Part shown: one piece after another, positions 1-8,077 of the stretch | How the letters are laid out: every line of letters starts with the position of its first letter | How positions within the stretch are numbered: the stretch's first letter is position 1 | From: Mesorhizobium sp. C432A | GTDB taxonomy: Bacteria; Pseudomonadota; Alphaproteobacteria; Rhizobiales; Rhizobiaceae | Direction: 5' to 3' | Length of the DNA stretch: 64,000 bases | NCBI RefSeq assembly: GCF_030323145.1 | Contig: NZ_CP100470.1 | Span: forward strand, 1,488,001-1,552,000 | Translations under genes and position numbers: made by a program | The notes under the pieces: model-generated | The model's database searches: none | Seen by the model: only the letters and a program-made list of their open reading frames with translations | Told to the model about the DNA's origin: nothing

Positions 1-285
1 CGGGTCGCCGGGATGGGCAGCCACGGCTTCGTCGAAACGCTCCCAATACTCACGGTCATATTGCCTGAGATAGGAAGCGGCGAGCTCGTCCTTGGAGGGA
101 AAGCTGCGGTAGAGGCTGGGCTTGGTGACGCCGGCGCGCTTGACGATTTCGTCGACGCCGATCGCCCGGATGCCGCGGCGGTAGAACAGGTCGTAGGCCA
201 CGTCGAGGATTTTCTTGGCAGCCTTGGGCGGTGCGGCTGCATGACCGTCCTTGATGGTCAGTTCAATATTTTTGTCCGTTGGCAT
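1..285 (-). CDS. TetR-family transcriptional repressor (C-terminus cut by window edge)
   Basis: Only the first 95 codons are present; the gene runs off the left edge, so the ligand-binding domain is not seen. The reverse strand is open from the ATG at 285. Residues about 24-70 carry the TetR helix-turn-helix pattern: DLFYRRGIRAIGVDEIV followed by AGVTKPSLYRSFPSKDEL. No strong ribosome binding site precedes the ATG. The gene is divergent from the MFS transporter starting at 359, and two related palindromes (307-318 and 345-356) lie between them. Such an arrangement usually means the repressor controls both itself and the transporter, releasing DNA when it binds a small molecule, often a transporter substrate. 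The inducer cannot be inferred. Confidence 0.85.
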   Translation of the reverse strand, partial: MPTDKNIELTIKDGHAAAPPKAAKKILDVAYDLFYRRGIRAIGVDEIVKRAGVTKPSLYRSFPSKDELAASYLRQYDREYWERFDEAVAAHPGDP

Positions 286-306
286 GGTATGACTCGATTG
301 ACGTGT

Positions 307-356
307 TACCGATCGGTACGTATACATGTCCTCACCCTGCAACGTACCGGTCAGTA
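307..356. promoter_or_regulatory. Twin TetR-type operators between regulator and MFS gene
   Basis: A perfect 12-bp palindrome TACCGATCGGTA lies at 307-318. A near copy, TACCGGTCAGTA (10 of 12 identical), lies at 345-356, three bases before the MFS start codon. Their centres are 38 bp apart, on the same face of the helix within about 3.6 turns. ACCGRYCGGT-like palindromes are typical TetR-family operators. The second site overlaps the place where a ribosome binding site would be, so it would also block early transcription of the transporter. Role inferred from position and symmetry. Confidence 0.6.
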
Positions 357-358
357 AC

Positions 359-1642
359 ATGATAGCTCAATCCCGTCCCTTTGGCCAGCGCTACGCTTTC
401 GTCGTGGTTGGCGTCATCTTCCTTTGCCTGTTGATCGCGGCCGGGCTTCGTTCCGCACCCTCGGTGATGATGCTGCCGTTGGATAAAAGCTTCGGCTGGG
501 GGCGCGATACGGTTTCGATTGCCGCTGCGATCGGCATCTTCCTTTACGGCCTGACCGGGCCGTTTGCCGCCGCATTGATGGAGCGTATCGGCTTGCGCCG
601 AACGCTGCTTGCCTCGCTTGTGATCATGTCGGGCTCGACCGCGCTCAGCCTGCTGATGACCGAGCCATGGCACCTGTTCCTCACCTGGGGCGTGTTTTCC
701 GGCATCGGCTCCGGCGCGGTCGCCACCGTGCTCGGCGCCACCATCGTCAACCGCTGGTTCAAGACCAATCGCGGCTTGGTGATGGGGCTGATGTCGGCCT
801 CCAGCGCCACCGGCCTCTTGGTGTTCCTGCCGCTGCTGGCATCGCTCGCCCAGTCGGGCGGCTGGCAGCCCGTCGCTACCGCCGTCTCGATCGCCACCGC
901 CTGTCTTCTGCCGCTGGTCTGGCTGTTGGTTCCGGAGCGTCCCGCTTCGATCGGCATGGTGCGCTATGGCGCCGGGGCCGATGACGTGCCGCCGGTATCG
1001 CCGGCATCGCAAGGCAATTTCCTGGCGCATACGCTCAACACGCTGCGCCGCGCTGCCGGCACCCGCGTCTTCTGGTATCTGTTCGCCACCTTCTTCATCT
1101 GCGGCTTCACCACCAACGGGCTGGTCGGCACGCATCTGATCTCCTTCTGCGGCGATATGGGCATCCCCGAGGTACAGGCCGCGGGCCTGCTGTCGCTTAT
1201 GGGCATTTTCGACCTGATCGGGACGACGCTCTCGGGCTGGCTCACCGACCGTTTCGACCCGCGCAAGCTGCTCGGCGTCTACTACGGCATTCGCGGTCTG
1301 GCGCTGATCTATCTGCCCTATTCCGGCTTCTCGGCGACCAGCCTGATCATCTTCGCGGTGCTCTACGGTCTCGACTGGATCGCCACCGTGCCGCCGACGC
1401 TCAGGCTCGCCAACGAGGCCTTCGGTGACCGCAGCGGCCCGATCGTGTTCGGCTGGATCGTAGCCGGCCACCAAGTCGGCGCCGCCACCGCCGCCGCCTT
1501 CGGCGGCACCATGCGCGAATTGCAGGGCAATTACGAACTGGCCTTCCTGATCGCCGGCATGACGGCGATCGTGGCCGCGTGTCTGTCGCTGCTGATCAAT
1601 ACGAGCAGGCCGGCTTTCGATCCGGAGCCGCAAGCGGCGTAA
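359..1642 (+). CDS. MFS transporter (12-TM, probable TetR-controlled)
   Basis: About 427 residues with the alternating hydrophobic segments of a 12-helix major facilitator. Between helices 2 and 3 the sequence MERIGLRRTLLASLVI fits the conserved MFS loop, and a long central loop (about residues 205-230) separates the two halves. An upstream in-frame ATG at 326 exists, but starting there would put the 345-356 operator inside the coding region; the start MIAQSRPFGQRYAF at 359 is preferred. The best general match by eye is the oxalate/monocarboxylate-like MFS group; substrate unknown. The divergent TetR gene suggests substrate-inducible expression. Confidence 0.8.
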   Translation: MIAQSRPFGQRYAFVVVGVIFLCLLIAAGLRSAPSVMMLPLDKSFGWGRDTVSIAAAIGIFLYGLTGPFAAALMERIGLRRTLLASLVIMSGSTALSLLMTEPWHLFLTWGVFSGIGSGAVATVLGATIVNRWFKTNRGLVMGLMSASSATGLLVFLPLLASLAQSGGWQPVATAVSIATACLLPLVWLLVPERPASIGMVRYGAGADDVPPVSPASQGNFLAHTLNTLRRAAGTRVFWYLFATFFICGFTTNGLVGTHLISFCGDMGIPEVQAAGLLSLMGIFDLIGTTLSGWLTDRFDPRKLLGVYYGIRGLALIYLPYSGFSATSLIIFAVLYGLDWIATVPPTLRLANEAFGDRSGPIVFGWIVAGHQVGAATAAAFGGTMRELQGNYELAFLIAGMTAIVAACLSLLINTSRPAFDPEPQAA

Positions 1643-1656
1643 GGCGCTGGGCGCTA

Positions 1657-1812
1657 ATCTCCCCCCTTGAGGGGGAGATGGCCGCAAAGCGGCCAGAGGG
1701 GGTCGGTCCGACGGGGCTCAGCGTTCTTTGTGACGAAAGAGGAAGTCGGCGCTTCACGCGCGGCGACCCCCTCTGTCGCCTTCGGCGACATCTCCCCCTC
1801 AAGGGGGGAGAT
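1657..1812. repeat. Palindromic intergenic repeat, copy A
   Basis: A 156-bp element with near-perfect terminal inverted repeats: ATCTCCCCCCTTGAGGGGGA at the left end and its reverse complement at the right end. Inside are two small hairpins, GGCCGCAAAGCGGCC on the left and GTCGCCTTCGGCGAC on the right, each followed or preceded by a GGGGGTCG block. The same layout recurs at 32146-32298. It resembles RIME-like or REP-like rhizobial intergenic mosaics: non-coding, strongly folding and probably mobilised in trans. It separates the MFS gene from phoD and could act as a terminator or mRNA stabiliser. Confidence 0.8.
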
Positions 1813-1826
1813 CACTCGCCTGTTCA

Positions 1827-1844
1827 CTGTTATCAAAACTTCAT
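1827..1844 (+). promoter_or_regulatory. Candidate PHO box upstream of phoD
   Basis: CTGTTAT, a 4-base spacer CAAA, then ACTTCAT. PhoB sites are two direct 7-bp units close to CTGTCAT separated by 4 bp; the first unit matches 6 of 7 and the second 4 of 7. It lies 72 bp before the start of a PhoD-type phosphatase, a class often under PhoB control. Assignment is by pattern only. Confidence 0.4.
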
Positions 1845-1915
1845 CTTTCCGAGATGCGGCTGAAACATTGAAGCAGGACGCTGGTGGCGAACGTTCAAGC
1901 CATCAGGAGACAGCC

Positions 1916-3490
1916 ATGAACAAGCTTTCGTTGACCCGCCGCGCTTTCGTCACCTCTGCCAGCGCCGCCGGTCTGCTCGGCGCATCGGGGCTCGCTTTGC
2001 CCTATTATTCGCGCGCCAGCCAGCGCCCGGCCTTCACCCATGGCGTCCAGTCCGGCGATGTCGATGCCTCGAGCGGCATGGTGTGGACGCGCACCGACCG
2101 GCCTTCGCGCGTCATGTTCGAAGTGTCGTCGACGGAAAACTTCGCCAATGCGACGCGGCTGGCGCCGCTCGATACCTCGCCGGCCAGCGACTTCACGGTC
2201 AAGCGCCTGCTTACCGAACTCGCCTCCGACCAGGATATCTTCTACCGGATGACTGCCGCCGACCTGTCGGATATCAACGCCGTTTCCGAACCGATCGTCG
2301 GCCGTTTCCGCACAGCACCCGCCTCGAAGCGCGACATAAAATTCGCCTGGTCGGGCGACACGGCCGGCCAGGGCTGGGGAATCGATGAGACCGGCATGAA
2401 AACCTACGCCACCATCGCCAGGCACACGCCGGATTTCTTCCTGCATTCCGGCGACACCATCTATGCCGATGGCGCCATGAAGGACGAGGTAGACCTGCCT
2501 GGCGGCGGCAAGTGGAAAAACGTCGTCCTGATCGACGGCAAGCGCAAGGTGGCCGAGACGCTGGATGAGTACCGCGACCAGTGGAAATACAACATGATGG
2601 ACAAAAACGTTCTGGCCTTGAGCGCCATCTGCCCGACCTTCTACCAGTGGGACGATCACGAGGTGCTGAACAACTGGTCGGATTCGAAGAATCTCGGCGC
2701 CGACAGCCGCTACACCGAAAAATCCATCCATGTGCTCGCGGCGCGTGCGGCGCGCGCCTTCCATGAGATGACGACGATCCGCTACGAGCCGTCCGAGCCC
2801 GGCCGCGTCTACCGCAAGATCGCGCATGGGCCGCTGCTCGACGTGTTCTTCCTCGACATGCGCTCCTATCGCGGCCCGAACGGCGCCGACATGCAGGAGG
2901 ACATGACGCCGCAGTCACGCATGCTGGGCGAACAGCAGACGAAATGGCTGAAGCGCGAGCTGACGAATTCCAGGGCGACCTGGAAGATCATTGCCGCCGA
3001 CATGCCGCTCGGCCTCGTCGTCTGGGACGACGGCGCCAAGAAGGTCGGCGCGGAAGCCATCAGCAATGGCGACAATGGCCTGCCCAAAGGCCGCGAGCTC
3101 GAGATCGCCGACCTGTTGCGCTACATCAAGACTGCCGGCATCACCAACACGGTCTGGTTGACCGCCGATGTCCACTACACGGCGGCGCACTATTACAACC
3201 CCGACAAGGCGCGGTTCCAGGATTTCAATCCTTTCTGGGAATTCGTCTCGGGCCCGATCCACGCCGGTACCTTCGGTCCCAATGATTTCGACATGACCTT
3301 CGGCCCGGAGCTGAAATTCATCAAGGCGCCGACCACCGAACAGGGCCAGAACCTGCCACCCTCGGCCGGCCTGCAGTTCTTTGGCCTGGTGGACATTTCA
3401 GGGGCGACAGAGCAGCTGACCGTGCGGCTGATGGATCGCGACGACATCGAGCTTTACAAGGTGACGCTCGATCCGGTGCGGTCGGCGTAA
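1916..3490 (+). CDS. phoD: PhoD-family alkaline phosphatase/phosphodiesterase, Tat-exported
   Basis: A 524-residue protein. The start follows AGGAGA at 1905-1910. The N-terminus NKLSLTRRAFVTSASAA is a twin-arginine signal followed by a hydrophobic stretch, so the enzyme should fold with its metals in the cytoplasm and be exported to the periplasm. After an N-terminal beta domain (about residues 40-145) comes the metallophosphatase core: SGDT at about 148, HSGDTIYADG near 180-190, DDHEVLNNW near 246-254 and DVHYTAAHYY near 417-426, all metal-ligand regions of PhoD proteins. These enzymes use Ca and Fe to hydrolyse phosphate esters during phosphorus scarcity. A candidate PHO box lies upstream. 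The reading frame is open further upstream into the palindromic repeat, but that part is not coding. Confidence 0.9.
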   Translation: MNKLSLTRRAFVTSASAAGLLGASGLALPYYSRASQRPAFTHGVQSGDVDASSGMVWTRTDRPSRVMFEVSSTENFANATRLAPLDTSPASDFTVKRLLTELASDQDIFYRMTAADLSDINAVSEPIVGRFRTAPASKRDIKFAWSGDTAGQGWGIDETGMKTYATIARHTPDFFLHSGDTIYADGAMKDEVDLPGGGKWKNVVLIDGKRKVAETLDEYRDQWKYNMMDKNVLALSAICPTFYQWDDHEVLNNWSDSKNLGADSRYTEKSIHVLAARAARAFHEMTTIRYEPSEPGRVYRKIAHGPLLDVFFLDMRSYRGPNGADMQEDMTPQSRMLGEQQTKWLKRELTNSRATWKIIAADMPLGLVVWDDGAKKVGAEAISNGDNGLPKGRELEIADLLRYIKTAGITNTVWLTADVHYTAAHYYNPDKARFQDFNPFWEFVSGPIHAGTFGPNDFDMTFGPELKFIKAPTTEQGQNLPPSAGLQFFGLVDISGATEQLTVRLMDRDDIELYKVTLDPVRSA

Positions 3491-3537
3491 GCCTTTGGGC
3501 CGGTGCGAAGGATCGCTATGCCTGGAATGGGCAGCCG

Positions 3538-3816
3538 TCAGTCCGGGTAGCAAACCGTCGGAATCTTCGGCCACACCGCGCTGTCGCAGCCTGCAACCCG
3601 CTGCCTCTGCTTGAAAGAGGCGCTGACCGGGCCGGTGACCACGGGGTCGACGCCATCAGGGGCGTCGGCAAACATCTGCTCGGCCGTCCGGTCGGGCGAC
3701 GAAGCCGGATTGGCTTCCTTCACCGTGGCGGCCGATTGAGCGGCATTGGCCGCCAGCACGGCAGCGAATGCGACCGAAGCGATGAGGGGCCAAAATCGGT
3801 TGAGTTTGTCGGTCAT
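3538..3816 (-). CDS. Small exported protein with C-terminal Cys-Trp-Pro-Cys motif
   Basis: 92 residues starting at 3816 with MTDKLNRFWPLIASVAF, a typical Sec signal peptide whose cleavage is likely near ANAAQSA. The mature part is low in complexity until the end, where GCDSAVWPKIPTVCYPD contains two Cys around a Trp-Pro. I recall similar small exported proteins ending in C-x4-WP-x-I-x3-C in Rhizobiales; their function is unknown to me. An upstream in-frame start exists at 3870 but would bury the signal peptide. Convergent with phoD and divergent from typA, so it is a single-gene unit. Confidence 0.7.
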   Translation of the reverse strand: MTDKLNRFWPLIASVAFAAVLAANAAQSAATVKEANPASSPDRTAEQMFADAPDGVDPVVTGPVSASFKQRQRVAGCDSAVWPKIPTVCYPD

Positions 3817-4013
3817 GAATTTCGAACTACCCGGGCCCAGAAAGGTTCCCGCCTTGGTTAACAAAACCATCTCACACCGAGATGCTTAAGATTTGATGAG
3901 TATTTGGTGGTGCGCCTCCTCTTTCGCAATTGCGAAAAACCCTGTATGAGCCGCGCAACCGAAAGAGGCGGCGCCTTCTGGCCTGCTGCCTGCAACGCTC
4001 CCGAGACCACAAA

Positions 4014-5843
4014 ATGAAAATTCGTAATATCGCGATCATCGCGCACGTCGACCATGGAAAAACCACCCTCGTCGACCAATTGCTGCGGCAATCCGGTTCC
4101 TTCCGCGACAATCAGCGCGTCGCCGAGCGCGCCATGGATTCCAACGACCTCGAAAAGGAACGCGGCATCACCATCCTGGCCAAGGCGACCTCGGTCGACT
4201 GGAAGGACACCCGCATCAACATCGTCGACACGCCCGGCCACGCCGATTTCGGCGGTGAGGTCGAGCGCATCCTGTCGATGGTGGATTCGGCGATCGTGCT
4301 GGTCGACGCCGCCGAAGGCCCCATGCCGCAGACCAAGTTCGTCGTCGGCAAGGCGCTCAAGGTCGGCCTGAAGCCGATCGTCGTCATCAACAAGATCGAC
4401 CGTCCGGACGCCCGCCACGTCGAAGTGGTCAACGAGGTGTTCGACCTGTTTGCAGCGCTTGACGCCACCGACGAGCAGCTCGACTTCCCGATCCTCTACG
4501 GTTCTGGCCGCGATGGCTGGGTCTCGGAAAATCCGGAAGGCCCGAAGGACCAGGGCCTGGCGCCGCTGTTCGACCTCGTCATCAAGCATGTGCCGGAGCC
4601 GACCGTTCATCCCGGCCCGTTCCGCATGATCGGCACCATCCTGGAAGCCAATCCATTCCTCGGCCGCATCATTACCGGCCGTATCGAGAGCGGCACGCTG
4701 AAGTCCAACCAGGCGGTCAAGGTGCTGCACCATGACGGCACCCAGATCGAAACCGGCCGCATCTCCAAGATCCTCGCTTTCCGTGGCCTCGAGCGCCAGC
4801 CGATCGAAGAGGCGCAGGCGGGTGACATCGTCGCCATTGCCGGCCTGTCCAAAGGCACCGTCGCCGACACGTTCTGCGACCTGGCGGTGACCGAGGCGTT
4901 GCATGCGCAACCGATCGATCCGCCGACCGTGACCATGTCTTTCCTGGTCAATGATTCGCCGCTCGCCGGCACTGAAGGCGACAAGGTGACCAGCCGCGTC
5001 ATCCGCGACCGCCTGCTGCGAGAAGCCGAAGGCAATGTCGCGCTCAAGATCGAGGAATCGCCCGACAAGGATTCGTTCTTCGTTTCCGGCCGCGGCGAAT
5101 TGCAGCTGGCCGTGCTGATCGAGACGATGCGCCGCGAAGGCTTTGAAATCGCCGTGTCGCGTCCGCGCGTCGTCATGCAGAAGGGCGAGAACGGTGAATT
5201 GCTGGAGCCGGTCGAGGAAGTCGTCATCGACGTCGACGAGGAGCACGCCGGCATCGTCGTGCAGAAGATGTCGGAGCGCAAGGCCGAGATGGTCGAGCTG
5301 CGGCCTTCGGGCGGCAACCGTCAGCGCATCGTCTTCCACGCGCCGACGCGCGGACTGATCGGCTACCAGTCGGAACTGTTGACCGACACGCGCGGCACCG
5401 CCGTGATGAACCGGCTGTTCCACGCCTACCAGCCCTACAAGGGCGAACTGCCGGGCCGCACCAACGGCGTGCTGATCTCCAACGAACAGGGCGAGGCAGT
5501 GGCCTATGCCATGTGGAACCTCGAAGACCGCGGCCCGATGGTCATCGACCCGGGCGTCAAGGTCTATCAGGGCATGATCATCGGCATCCATAGCCGTGAC
5601 AACGACCTCGAAGTGAACGTGCTGAAGGGCAAGAAGCTGACCAACATCCGCGCCGCCGGCAAGGACGAGGCGGTGAAGCTGACGCCGCCGATCCGCATGA
5701 CGCTGGAGCGCGCGCTGGCCTGGATCCAGGACGACGAGCTGGTCGAGGTGACGCCGAAGACCATCCGCCTGCGCAAGCTCTATCTCGACCCGAACGAGCG
5801 CAAGCGCTTCGAGAAGTCGGCCAAAGTGGTCGGCGCGGCGTAA
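4014..5843 (+). CDS. typA: Ribosome-associated translational GTPase TypA/BipA
   Basis: 609 residues, the normal length for TypA. GTPase motifs are in order: [12 protein letters not shown] (P-loop, residues 10-21), ERGITI (switch I), DTPGH (about 72-76) and NKID (about 126). EF-G-like domains follow, with the TypA-type C-terminus ending [13 protein letters not shown]. The protein acts on the ribosome under stress and in 50S assembly. The ATG at 4014 begins [12 protein letters not shown] as in homologues. An imperfect stem (5857-5867 with 5878-5891) follows the stop but lacks a T run. The last 40 bp (5804-5843) are repeated at 6837-6876, 1 kb downstream, which marks an insertion at the 3' end of the gene. 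Confidence 0.97.
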   Translation: MKIRNIAIIAHVDHGKTTLVDQLLRQSGSFRDNQRVAERAMDSNDLEKERGITILAKATSVDWKDTRINIVDTPGHADFGGEVERILSMVDSAIVLVDAAEGPMPQTKFVVGKALKVGLKPIVVINKIDRPDARHVEVVNEVFDLFAALDATDEQLDFPILYGSGRDGWVSENPEGPKDQGLAPLFDLVIKHVPEPTVHPGPFRMIGTILEANPFLGRIITGRIESGTLKSNQAVKVLHHDGTQIETGRISKILAFRGLERQPIEEAQAGDIVAIAGLSKGTVADTFCDLAVTEALHAQPIDPPTVTMSFLVNDSPLAGTEGDKVTSRVIRDRLLREAEGNVALKIEESPDKDSFFVSGRGELQLAVLIETMRREGFEIAVSRPRVVMQKGENGELLEPVEEVVIDVDEEHAGIVVQKMSERKAEMVELRPSGGNRQRIVFHAPTRGLIGYQSELLTDTRGTAVMNRLFHAYQPYKGELPGRTNGVLISNEQGEAVAYAMWNLEDRGPMVIDPGVKVYQGMIIGIHSRDNDLEVNVLKGKKLTNIRAAGKDEAVKLTPPIRMTLERALAWIQDDELVEVTPKTIRLRKLYLDPNERKRFEKSAKVVGAA

Positions 5844-6017
5844 CGGTTTTTGTTTTGGCGAGATGGGGACGACCCAACCCATCGTCTCGCCGAATGGGAC
5901 AGGCTTCCCACTGGGAGCAGCCTGGCGCCCAGCCAGCCCAGCGGTGTCTCTTCAAAGGACCACAGCGGAAGCTCATAGTGTCATGATATTCTCATTCCTC
6001 TCACTCCTCCGCACGGT

Positions 6018-6833
6018 ATGCTAGCTGTGGGTGGAGGCGAGGAAACGGGTGTGCGAAATGCCGTTCGGGATTTCGTGCGGAGTCTTATGCAAGACGACAC
6101 GCGGCGAAGGCTCGCAGCCCACAAAAAGCTTGTTGGATTTGGCAACGCGGCACTGCCGGCGATCGAGTATGAGCTGGCAAAGATCGATCTGGGTAAGGTT
6201 TCCCATCGCGAAGTTTCAACGGTTGTGGCGGGCCTCGCTACTGCCCTGCACGATATTAACGAAGATGCATCTCGACGATATATTTCGGATTCGCTTGCAG
6301 GACCGATAACTCCCCTTATGCGCGCTGCGCTCCGCAGCATCGTTCGCTTTGCGATGGACGACTGGCTGCGGTCTTCAGTTGGCGACATCACTGTTCTGGA
6401 GCATGGCAAGCTCGACAGTGGTTTGGAGGCGGCGCGGCACATTGGCCACTGGCTTGCAAATGTACCTGCAGCCGATCTGATTGGCATTTCGCGAATCTAT
6501 ATAATCCCGGAAATCCCCGAACCCGAGTTCGCCGGCACTTACCTCCAGACAGTATCGGTCATCGAGATTGTCTGGCGACGCCCATCCAAACATTGGATTG
6601 GCAACGCATTTCGCAGATTCATGATCGAGAAAACGCTCTATCACGAAATAGGCCACCATGCGCTGCAGCATGTCGAAATGGGACAAGACCCCGATCAGGA
6701 AAAGCAGGCAGACCGCTACGCATGGAAAATGATGCGCAGGGCACATCCCAATCTATGGATGCTTACTTTTCCTCTGCGGTTCCTTGGCGCGTCTGAACGA
6801 CGGAAAAATGCCAAGGAGTTGGAAGCCGTATAG
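6018..6833 (+). CDS. Putative zinc metallopeptidase with HEXXH motif, helical N-terminus
   Basis: 271 residues if translation starts at the ATG at 6018; a later ATG at 6087 has a better GGAG upstream (248 residues). Residues about 209-214 are HEIGHH, giving the HExxH zinc motif in LYHEIGHHALQH. About 18 residues later, EKQADRYAW (roughly residues 229-237) offers the third ligand in an E-x-x-A-D setting, as in minigluzincin/ImmA-like and M48-like peptidases. The N-terminal 110 residues look like helical HEAT-type repeats, for example LAAHKKLVGFGNAALPAIEY. There is no signal peptide or obvious membrane span. Codon use and lower GC differ from the neighbours, and the gene sits alone between duplicated typA ends, both suggesting transfer. 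Family not identified with certainty. Confidence 0.65.
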   Translation: MLAVGGGEETGVRNAVRDFVRSLMQDDTRRRLAAHKKLVGFGNAALPAIEYELAKIDLGKVSHREVSTVVAGLATALHDINEDASRRYISDSLAGPITPLMRAALRSIVRFAMDDWLRSSVGDITVLEHGKLDSGLEAARHIGHWLANVPAADLIGISRIYIIPEIPEPEFAGTYLQTVSVIEIVWRRPSKHWIGNAFRRFMIEKTLYHEIGHHALQHVEMGQDPDQEKQADRYAWKMMRRAHPNLWMLTFPLRFLGASERRKNAKELEAV

Positions 6834-6834
6834 G

Positions 6835-6876
6835 ATGCGTTTCGAAAGGTCGGCCAAGGTGGTCGGTGCAGCTTAA
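6835..6876 (+). repeat. Displaced second copy of the typA 3' end
   Basis: Positions 6837-6876 align without gaps to the last 40 bp of typA (5804-5843), with 33 of 40 identical. It would encode [16 protein letters not shown] against [16 protein letters not shown] in typA; five of the seven differences fall in wobble positions, as expected from homologous coding sequence rather than chance. An ATG at 6835 is in frame, but translation of a 13-residue peptide is unlikely. Confidence 0.85.
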
Positions 6877-6885
6877 GGGCGCGCA

Positions 6886-7092
6886 ATGAGCGACAAACTG
6901 GTCACGGCTGCGGTATTCGACAATCGGCCCGAGGCCGCGGTCTGCATATCGATGCTTCAAGCCTACGGGATTTATGCATTTTCGGCGCATCTCGATACGA
7001 GCGGGCAAAGCCTGACCCATGTGCAGGTCGCCGACAGCGATCTCGAAGCGGCCAAGGGTTTGATCGCTTCGACCTCTGAAGAGAGCGATTAA
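6886..7092 (+). CDS. DUF2007-type putative signal-transducing protein
   Basis: 68 residues starting MSDKLVTAAVFDNRPEAAV. The pattern fits small DUF2007 proteins: a beta-alpha-beta ACT/ferredoxin-like fold with VTAAVFDNRPEA at the start, a LQAYGIYAF turn in the middle and VQVADSDLEAAKGLI near the end. Function is unknown in most members. It starts 9 bp after the displaced typA end, so before the insertion it probably lay directly downstream of typA. Convergent with the DUF1062 gene 17 bp away. Confidence 0.75.
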   Translation: MSDKLVTAAVFDNRPEAAVCISMLQAYGIYAFSAHLDTSGQSLTHVQVADSDLEAAKGLIASTSEESD

Positions 7093-7109
7093 CCCCTGGC
7101 CGCAGCGGC

Positions 7110-7737
7110 TCATCCTCCGGCCGCCGAGATGATGACTTCGCGATCCGCTTCGCCGGCTAGGTCGATGCGGATGGTCGTCCCCTCGCGAGCCGGCTTGCGC
7201 AAAGCCTTGGCTCCCTCCGGAAAGACGATCAACACCAGCTTCTCCTCCAGTGCCTGAAGCCGCGACCGCGAGATGCCGAGTTCGCCGGCGAGCAGACGGT
7301 CGAGCCGCAGCGATGTCGGCATTTCCAGCCCAAGCCTGATTTCAAGCGCGGCTGCGGGTCGGCCTTCGCCGCCGAGCCGGTGTTTGTGAACGGCGACATC
7401 GGGAAACTCCTCGACGCGGCCGACCCGGTTTCGCAAAGCCACGACATCGAAGGACATGGCGGCGGGCGAGGGCCGGATCGTTGCTTTCGAGCGCTGCCAG
7501 CAGCGCGGGTTCGATGTCGCGGCGGTTGCAGCGTTCGAAAATGCCGAAATTCCACGAATTGTCGCAGTCGATGCAGCGATAGATCAGCCAGACATCAATG
7601 CGTTTGCCATTGGCGTTGACGCGGAATTTGTCGCTGCAGCGATAGGCTTTCACGGCGCCGCAGCGGTTGCAGTGGATCAGGGGTCGAGGTGCGATTTCGG
7701 GCGTGATTGCCCAGTGGATAGCGAGATGTTGGGACAA
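7110..7737 (-). pseudogene. DUF1062 protein, split by a one-base frameshift
   Basis: Two reverse-strand reading frames join into one DUF1062-like protein. The first part (7737 to about 7460; TTG start with GGAAGG upstream) has HWAITPEIAPRPLIHCNRCG, then NANGKRIDVWLIYRC and CIDCDNSW: two CxxC-type pairs for a zinc ribbon. The second frame starts at 7457 with MSFDVVALRNRVGRVEEF and continues to the stop at 7110. In the run GCCCGCCGCCATGTCC one C too many separates the frames: ESNDPALARR should continue directly into MSFDVVALRN. The joined product would be about 208 residues, typical for the family. Either a real inactivating mutation, a sequencing error, or two coupled pieces with a restart at the ATG on the junction. 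Confidence 0.75.
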
Positions 7738-8077
7738 GCCGGAAGACCTTCCAGTGTGGAAGTTCTTCAGGTCGGCAATGGCGAGATGCCCATGCGGGCA
7801 CGGCGTGGCGAGAGCTAGCTATGTCGGAAATCAGCTGTCACGGGCGGCAAAGCGCGCGACAACGGTTCAGCAGTGCCAAACCGGTCTCGAACCGCCGCCT
7901 GAGGAACACGTGAAATGGAGCAGGCACCGCTTAATGCGGCGCCCTGCCAAGTGTGATCAGGGGAGTTGGCGAGACCGGCGGTTACTGAGGCAAAATGAAG
8001 CTCGAAATGAATGTCGGGACGGTTCTTCTAGCGGCAAGACGCCGAGCGGGCAAGGTTCATAGGGTGTCTCGCCCTGC
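7738..8077. other. Intergenic region without recognisable gene
   Basis: 340 bp between the DUF1062 start and the idnD stop. I find no ORF with a credible ribosome binding site or family resemblance, and no tRNA or strong terminator. A small hairpin (TTCCA-GTG-TGGAA) lies near 7750, just upstream of the DUF1062 start. Confidence 0.5.

Larger units (their letters stand above)
5844..6876. other. Small accessory segment inserted at the typA 3' end
   Basis: About 1 kb between the true typA stop and a second copy of the typA 3' end (6837-6876). It holds one gene, the HExxH protein at 6018-6833, whose codon use is visibly less GC-rich than that of typA. No recombinase is present. The structure matches an element that integrated at a gene 3' end and restored it with its own copy, displacing the old end downstream. 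The origin is inferred; the direct repeat is seen. Confidence 0.55.

Noticed and set aside
1667..1915. Extension of PhoD upstream into the palindromic repeat
   Set aside because: The Tat signal starts at 1916 behind AGGAGA; upstream codons are repeat DNA.
3858..5882. A 674-codon reverse-strand reading frame opposite typA
   Set aside because: It mirrors the typA codons, has low-complexity Asp/His/Arg composition and no family motif; typA itself is beyond doubt.
7667..8062. A 131-codon forward frame between the DUF1062 gene and idnD
   Set aside because: It begins antisense to the DUF1062 gene and has no conserved features or ribosome binding site.
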